Source of the DNA: a virus
IMG/VR virus record: IMGVR_UViG_3300033153_002119
Coordinates: 1-27,774 of that record
Reading direction: 5' to 3' (one strand)
DNA length: 27,774 nucleotides
Positions 23,291-27,774 of the stretch are shown here, in pieces. The translations under genes were made by a program, and so were the position numbers. Every line of letters starts with the position of its first letter. Position 1 is the stretch's first letter. The notes beneath the pieces were generated by a model, which saw nothing but the letters and a program-made list of their open reading frames with translations, was not told where the DNA came from and ran no database searches.

Positions 23291-25042
23291 ATGGCTTTAG
23301 AAAATCAATGGGTAACATACCTACATCGTAGCTATAAGGGTATTAAGGCCGCTATCCTTACCAGGATGCAAACTGTAGTCCCTGAGATTACAGATCAGAG
23401 CGAGAGCAATGTATTTGTGATCATGATTAACTCAGTGGCTGGGCTCTTTGAACAACTAAATTATTATGTTGACCAAGTAGCCAGAGAATCCTATATATCT
23501 ACTGCAAGAAGATACTCATCACTGATCAAGCTTACCAGGTTAATAGACTACAGGGTAAGAGCCAAGATCGGTGCCACTGTAGATGTTACCATTACAGCAG
23601 TAGATGCCTCGGGAGACCCAGTCTTACTGCAGGCAGATGAAACCCTTAATGCTGACATCAGTATAGATGATGGTACAATAGAGTTCCTTACTCAGCAAAA
23701 GATAACCATCCTAGCTGGCACCTCTTCAGTGGTGGTAGGGGCTAGGCAAAGGACTGCAGTTACCAATGAAAACCTGGGTACTACTACTGCAGATGCTAAT
23801 CAGATATTTGCTCTCAACGAGGATTACCAGCATGATACCTTACAGATTACTATTAATGCAGTAACCTGGGAACTTCAACAAACCTTTGCATTCTCTGGTC
23901 CACAGGACAAACATTTCATAGTTGAGGTAGATGAGGATAAACAAGCTTGGTTGGTATTTGGGGATGGTACCAATGGAGAAATACCCCCAACTGGACAATC
24001 AGTACTGGGTACTTATTATTCTTGCAAGGGTATATCAGGTAATCTGGAGGCTAATACTATAACCATATTTAATGCTGCACCAACCCCACCAGTACAAACT
24101 CCAACCATTGATCATTACGAGGTTACCAATGAATTACCTGCAGTGGGTGGTCAGGATGAGGAAGGTATAGAAGAGATAAGAAAACATGCTCCGTTAAGCC
24201 TCCGTACCTTAGACAGGGCAGTAACATTACAGGATCATATTGACTTATGTAACTTGGTCCCTGGAGTTGGGAAAGCAGCAGTAGAATTTGATGAACAGCT
24301 TAAGAAGGTTGTCTTTTATATTGCACCTGCCGAAGGAGGCACTGCCCCCAGCCAACTCTTAACTGATGTGGAGACCTTCTTTGAAGATAAGAAAATGATC
24401 TCTACCATCATAGAAGCACTGGCTGCAGGGGAAACCAAACTTAGGATAACCTTGGATGTAACGGCTAAGTTCAGAAGGAACATAGTAGATACAGAAGCTG
24501 ATATCAGGGAGGCTCTTACCCAAGCCTTTGGGTTTAATGCCTCAGATGTTAATAGAAAAATACGTAGGTCAGATATCATTGCCTTGATAGATAACCTTGA
24601 CAAGGTAGATTTCCTAAGCCTGGATGCACTTACTACTAAACCTTTTCCAAGGATTACTGCTGGCACTAGTCAGCTGGAGGATAACTGGGTAGTAAATGTA
24701 CAGTCTGCTTCAATAGAGATTGCCTCTTGGAGAATTGCAGTAATCGTTCCTGCAGTAGGTACCACTGATGGTACTGCCAGAGTATACAGGACTGTAGTTG
24801 GTTCAACAGAAGAATTCGATGGAACTTTGATCATACACTGGGATGCTCAGGGGGTAACAGATTACACCTCTGCAGACGGATCACTTAAGATTGCCATGTG
24901 GGGACTAACATTTATCCTGGCTGATGAATGGGAATTTAAAACCTATCCTTATAATGAGGACCATGAATTTGATGACTACACTATCCCAATATATGATGAC
25001 GATGAATTAACAATCACAGTTAATGAACAAGTAGGAGTATGA
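23291..25042 (+). CDS. Baseplate J-like protein (gp6/gpJ family)
   Basis: 583 residues. The N-terminal helical region (ESNVFVIMINSVAGLFEQLN, YISTARRYSSLIKLTRLIDY) and residues ~283-335 (LPAVGGQDEEGIEEIRKHAP, then LRTLDRAVTLQDHIDLC) give the baseplate-J signature G-G-x-D-x-E-x-x-x-x-x-R-x-x-A-P-x-x-x-R-t-x-x-R-a-V-t-x-x-D. KIRRSDIIALIDNLDKVDFL lies in the C-terminal half as usual. About 125 extra residues at the C-terminus (from ~460, NWVVNVQSASIEIASWRIAV) are beta-rich and may be a lineage-specific arm. Dimers of this protein link adjacent wedges. It overlaps the gpI-like gene by ATGA. Confidence 0.85.
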   Translation: MALENQWVTYLHRSYKGIKAAILTRMQTVVPEITDQSESNVFVIMINSVAGLFEQLNYYVDQVARESYISTARRYSSLIKLTRLIDYRVRAKIGATVDVTITAVDASGDPVLLQADETLNADISIDDGTIEFLTQQKITILAGTSSVVVGARQRTAVTNENLGTTTADANQIFALNEDYQHDTLQITINAVTWELQQTFAFSGPQDKHFIVEVDEDKQAWLVFGDGTNGEIPPTGQSVLGTYYSCKGISGNLEANTITIFNAAPTPPVQTPTIDHYEVTNELPAVGGQDEEGIEEIRKHAPLSLRTLDRAVTLQDHIDLCNLVPGVGKAAVEFDEQLKKVVFYIAPAEGGTAPSQLLTDVETFFEDKKMISTIIEALAAGETKLRITLDVTAKFRRNIVDTEADIREALTQAFGFNASDVNRKIRRSDIIALIDNLDKVDFLSLDALTTKPFPRITAGTSQLEDNWVVNVQSASIEIASWRIAVIVPAVGTTDGTARVYRTVVGSTEEFDGTLIIHWDAQGVTDYTSADGSLKIAMWGLTFILADEWEFKTYPYNEDHEFDDYTIPIYDDDELTITVNEQVGV

Positions 25043-25713
25043 TAATCTTTGGTAAAACGGCTTCTAAGCCTAACTTCTTATTCGGTAAACTCCCGCAATT
25101 CTTTAAGGAGAATGATTCCTACAAGGATGGGAATGATGAGGGATTACTTGAAAGATATATGGAGATCTTCTGTGCAGAGATTGATGCAGAGGTAAGCCCT
25201 TATATTAGTGAGCTCCTGGACATCACAGATGCAGAAGCCTTACCTAATCTTACAAGGGCTAATCCAACTGAATTACTCCAATACCTATCAGAACTTTTTG
25301 GTAACCCCCCAGATGTAGGTACCACTGCCACATATGCTGGTGGCCCAGACCCCGAGGATGAATACATTACACTGATCAGATACATCAGGCACATCCTGCA
25401 AACTAAGGGTACTATCAAAGGCATTATTTATTTCCTTGCTATATATGGGTATGAGATTGACACCCTAACAGAAAGTGAGACTACTACTGCTCACTATGAT
25501 GAAACACCAACACCTATAGAATATGATGGGGGGTCACAATATGATTTGGGCTTTACATTCTACTCAGGATATGATCTGGTAATTACAGATAAACCTGGTA
25601 CAGGGACTAAGAACCCAACTCAGGCTTGGCTGGACGATTATCTTAAGCCAGCATTACAAAACTTGGTTAGCCCTATTTGGGCTGAACTCGGTACATTAAC
25701 ATATTCACCTTAA
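25039..25713 (+). CDS. Baseplate wedge tail protein, P2 gpI-like
   Basis: 224 residues starting in the ATGA overlap with the gpJ-like stop. FGKLPQFFKENDSYKDGNDE, LLERYMEIFCAEIDAEVSPY and ISELLDITDAEALPN form the N-terminal helical pattern of P2 gpI-like proteins (L-P-x-x-[YF], l-l-x-x-[FY]-x-x-x-x-d-x-x-x-x-x-x-i-x-x-l-x-d-i-x-x-a-P). IRYIRHILQTKGTIKGIIYF (residues ~113-132) matches the 'k-x-R-g-T-x-x-a-i' element. It joins the outer side of the wedge and usually supports fibres. The order W-J-I is conserved, which strengthens the call. Confidence 0.75.
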   Translation: MIIFGKTASKPNFLFGKLPQFFKENDSYKDGNDEGLLERYMEIFCAEIDAEVSPYISELLDITDAEALPNLTRANPTELLQYLSELFGNPPDVGTTATYAGGPDPEDEYITLIRYIRHILQTKGTIKGIIYFLAIYGYEIDTLTESETTTAHYDETPTPIEYDGGSQYDLGFTFYSGYDLVITDKPGTGTKNPTQAWLDDYLKPALQNLVSPIWAELGTLTYSP

Positions 25714-25724
25714 ATTTAAAAGCT

Positions 25725-25940
25725 ATGTTATTAACAATCGTTAAATTTTTAAGAAAGCCATGGATGGTAATGATCGTATGGCAAGTAATGTTCTTCGGTG
25801 GTATTATCATCGGATCTACAGGGGATCTAAAGAGTTGGAACCCAGTACAGTTTATTGTTGCAGCAATCTGGTTCGGGCTCTTTGTAATCTGGGGCGTTGG
25901 CATGTCCAACAAACTGTGGACTGACTTTAAATATAGGTAG
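25725..25940 (+). CDS. Small two-helix membrane protein (holin-like)
   Basis: 71 residues with two predicted membrane segments, residues 13-31 (WMVMIVWQVMFFGGIIIGS) and 41-60 (VQFIVAAIWFGLFVIWGVGM), and basic ends. Start ATG 25725 carries the shared AGCTATG context and no Shine-Dalgarno. Two short TM segments and a small size fit a class II-like holin or antiholin, but no family is recognised and other small membrane proteins look the same. Followed two bases later by another membrane protein. Confidence 0.55.
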   Translation: MLLTIVKFLRKPWMVMIVWQVMFFGGIIIGSTGDLKSWNPVQFIVAAIWFGLFVIWGVGMSNKLWTDFKYR

Positions 25941-25942
25941 TC

Positions 25943-26242
25943 ATGGAAGACTTCACTATACAACTCACAGAGTTAGTCCAGTTCATTGACTGGGTTTATC
26001 TCATCCTATTTATCCTCATCTCGTATGGGGTTAAGCAGGCCTTCGGAAAAATCCTGCAAAGGATTACTAAATTTGTTTGGGAACCAGTATACACGGTATT
26101 GATAGTCGCGACTATCCTTGCTGTACCTTGGTTAATCTGGACAGATGCTACCTGGGTAGAGGTTCTTGTTACCTATACTATTGGGACCACCTTCTATGAG
26201 GTTATCCTAGAAAAACTCATCTCTAAAATTAAAGGGAAATAA
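25943..26242 (+). CDS. Three-helix membrane protein (putative holin)
   Basis: 99 residues with three likely membrane segments: 14-31 (FIDWVYLILFILISYGVK), 48-66 (PVYTVLIVATILAVPWLIW) and 71-88 (WVEVLVTYTIGTTFYEVI), and a basic C-terminal tail (KLISKIKGK). Size and topology are those of class I/II holins, which make the lesion that releases the endolysin. No endolysin is adjacent, so this is a topology-based inference. It overlaps the next gene by TAATG, suggesting the three membrane genes are translated together. Confidence 0.55.
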   Translation: MEDFTIQLTELVQFIDWVYLILFILISYGVKQAFGKILQRITKFVWEPVYTVLIVATILAVPWLIWTDATWVEVLVTYTIGTTFYEVILEKLISKIKGK

Positions 26243-26832
26243 TGAACCCAGATACTATGGTATTAGGCTTAAGTTCTGAATGGGCCATACTACTTGCAAT
26301 CTTTATCCTGACTTCCGTTCAATTGGTTAAGGTAATACTTGACAGCGCAAAAAACAAGAGAGAGAAAGCTGAACGTGAGAAAAGGATGCACACTCTGGAT
26401 AAGATAGAGATTTATCTAAGTATCTTATCCAATAAGTACACCGAGGAGGTAACTGAGAGGCAACTCCCAGTCCTCCTCAAGGAGTGTCTCGGCCATTGTA
26501 GAGGGGGTATAATTATTATGGCCGGTACAGCTATTACTAAGAATGATGTTATAAATAACGAGAGAGAAGTAACAGCTAAGGTTACCCAATATATTCACAA
26601 CCACTTTCATAGTACCACTGTTAACCTTGGTTTATTCAAATGGAAAGGCAGATCACTATCGGAATTCCTACATAGGGATTGGTGTAATGAGGTTACAGAG
26701 GGGGTAGTTGAGATTGTTATAAAAACATCACGTAAGAGCAAGGAAGAGGCATACGATAACCTCGGTACCTTCCTCGAACAGAAGTTCAATCACTTTGCTA
26801 CCGAATCTTTAAGCACAGCTTACGAACTATAG
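26242..26832 (+). CDS. Membrane-anchored coiled-coil protein of unknown function
   Basis: 196 residues. Residues ~13-33 (EWAILLAIFILTSVQLVKVI) form one N-terminal membrane anchor, followed by a highly charged coiled-coil segment at 34-62 (KNKREKAEREKRMHTLDKIE). A soluble domain follows with Cys and His residues (ECLGHCRG; IHNHFHSTTV; FLHRDWCNEV). The domain is not recognised. An N-terminal anchor plus coiled coil next to two putative holins could mean a lysis regulator or spanin-like protein, or a membrane-associated partner of the baseplate. No signal-peptidase or lipobox site is visible. Confidence 0.55.
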   Translation: MNPDTMVLGLSSEWAILLAIFILTSVQLVKVILDSAKNKREKAEREKRMHTLDKIEIYLSILSNKYTEEVTERQLPVLLKECLGHCRGGIIIMAGTAITKNDVINNEREVTAKVTQYIHNHFHSTTVNLGLFKWKGRSLSEFLHRDWCNEVTEGVVEIVIKTSRKSKEEAYDNLGTFLEQKFNHFATESLSTAYEL

Positions 26833-26932
26833 ATAGGTAGTACTAAGAAGCTTTCTTATATACCGTCTAGCAATTAGTACATCTATTATATAATATTCTA
26901 TATATTTAATTAAATTTACAAACTAGATAGCC
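26833..26932 (+). promoter_or_regulatory. AT-rich intergenic leader before the last gene
   Basis: 100 bases, the second-longest gap in the window. A hairpin lies at 26836-26864 (TAAGAA 26844-26849 with TTCTTA 26853-26858, loop GCT, plus outer GGTA/TACC), without a T tract after it. A TATAAT at 26889-26894 has no matching -35. A promoter for the distal structural gene is plausible, but no element can be assigned firmly. Confidence 0.3.
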
Positions 26933-27774
26933 ATGGCGCAAAAACAGTATACCACATATCAAGCCGACATCCTATCCTTTGAGTTAAGAGATGCATTACT
27001 TGGGGTCCTTAAACCTGGGAGATACACTGGCTTTAATCTGATGTCAGAGTATCAAGCTGAGTCAGGAAACAATATTTATTGCAGGTTCTCTCACACTACT
27101 GGTATCAATAAATATGATAAAGCCAGTCCACCAGTTCTTGAGGCTCAGAGGGGAATAGTAGTATCCACACAAGGTACTGTAATTGCGGAAGATGGTGATG
27201 TGGATATCACCATTGTATCAAGTACTGTCTTCGGTGATATCTACCATTTAATATATATGGAACATGAGTACACTGAAGTACAAGGGGCTAACCCTGCTAC
27301 CTATGGGGTAATCACTGGTTCAGAGGGGGGCGGGAGACCAGCCCTTACTTCACCCACCAATAGGATTATTCTTGGGTATGTATTACAAACCTACTATGGT
27401 GGTGCTATTGATTTCCAGATGTTAGAGTGGATCCCTTACCAATCAGAAGGTCAATATGGAGATCACTCACTTGCCCCAAGACTCTGGGGATCAGAAGCTG
27501 AATTCCAATTACTTTCGGGTGAGCTTGGTGCTATCCCTTCAGATGGGATGATAGGAAACAGAAACTTTAATAGCAATCATTATATCACAGACAATGAATC
27601 TATAACTTCTGCGTTAGGGGATCTTGATACTCAAGCTGATGTAGAGGAAACAGCCCGAATTGCTTTAGGTAATAGGGCCATCGATAGTTCTTCATGGGGT
27701 GGTTTAACTGACATCACAACTCAGAACGTAACAGTTGCAACACATGGGCTTATACCTAAGTTACCAAATGATTC
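26933..27774 (+). CDS. Tail fibre or baseplate structural protein, 3' end outside window
   Basis: Open from ATG 26933 to the right edge (280 codons plus two bases). The first ~170 residues (beginning MAQKQYTTYQADILSFELRD, with LLGVLKPGRYTGFNL and later NRIILGYVLQTYYGG) look like an attachment domain of fibre or baseplate-linked proteins: a 'k-x-G-r-Y-x-G-[FY]' start and a 'g-i-v-v-s-t-q-G' segment. Around residue 200, GMIGNRNFNSNHYITDNESI followed by SALGDLDTQ resembles fibre shoulders ('R-N-Y-x-t-x-g-e-S-l-t-x-s-i-x-x-L-D'). It follows wedge and membrane genes, so it is likely another host-contact protein. The C-terminus is unseen, so the binding domain cannot be judged. Confidence 0.55.
   Translation, partial: MAQKQYTTYQADILSFELRDALLGVLKPGRYTGFNLMSEYQAESGNNIYCRFSHTTGINKYDKASPPVLEAQRGIVVSTQGTVIAEDGDVDITIVSSTVFGDIYHLIYMEHEYTEVQGANPATYGVITGSEGGGRPALTSPTNRIILGYVLQTYYGGAIDFQMLEWIPYQSEGQYGDHSLAPRLWGSEAEFQLLSGELGAIPSDGMIGNRNFNSNHYITDNESITSALGDLDTQADVEETARIALGNRAIDSSSWGGLTDITTQNVTVATHGLIPKLPND

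Noticed and set aside
26836-26864. Rho-independent terminator after the membrane genes
   Set aside because: A hairpin can form but has a short 6-bp core, an internal loop and no T tract downstream.
1-27774. Stop-codon reassignment as in some gut phages
   Set aside because: TAA, TAG and TGA all end well-defined genes, often in overlaps with the next start; no long gene is interrupted in a way a reassigned stop would repair.

Overview
The window is the neck, tail and baseplate module of a tailed phage or prophage with a contractile tail (myovirus morphology). Every convincing gene is on the + strand. Genes are packed tightly, with many TAATG or ATGA stop/start overlaps. TAA, TAG and TGA all act as ordinary stops, so the standard bacterial code fits. 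No tRNA, rRNA, CRISPR array, transposon or integrase was seen. The few non-overlapping gene starts have AT-rich leaders with no recognisable Shine-Dalgarno sequence, and several share an AGCTATG start context. That pattern, with the style of the giant fibre, hints at a Bacteroidota host; this is an inference.

Layout: 1-3072 is the head-to-tail junction: a head-tail adaptor cut by the left edge, whose C-terminus runs into an Ig-like domain in the -1 frame; two small overlapping membrane-anchored ORFs; a head-closure-like protein; an HK97-gp10-like tail completion protein; and a probable tail terminator. 3134-5206 holds the contractile sheath and the tube, closed by a convincing Rho-independent terminator. 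5255-8225 holds the tail assembly chaperone and the tape measure. The chaperone has a textbook -1 frameshift: slippery heptamer T TTT TTC at 6025-6031, an 8-bp stem starting at 6036, and a start-less -1 ORF ending at the tape-measure start. 8225-11940 is the baseplate hub: a CIS-tube (Pvc7-like) protein, a separate LysM protein, a gp27/gpD-like hub and a gp5-like OB-fold spike without a lysozyme domain.

11940-20774 is one gene for a 2944-residue repeat-rich tail fibre ending in a peptidase S74 (endosialidase-type) chaperone. 20778-22501 is an accessory cassette: two related ~92-residue proteins bracket a small receptor-like beta protein and a sulfotransferase-like protein. 22556-25713 returns to the baseplate wedge (small unknown, gp25-like, gpJ-like, gpI-like). 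25725-26832 has three small membrane proteins, possibly holin-related, and 26933 to the right edge is the N-terminal part of another fibre or baseplate structural protein.

Together these genes would build a tape-measure-templated contractile tail on a spike-tipped baseplate with a very long self-trimming fibre. The points most worth a second look are the canonical frameshift in the chaperone, the Ig-like domain that seems reachable only by a second frameshift at the neck protein, and the sulfotransferase cassette beside the fibre. No endolysin is visible in the window.
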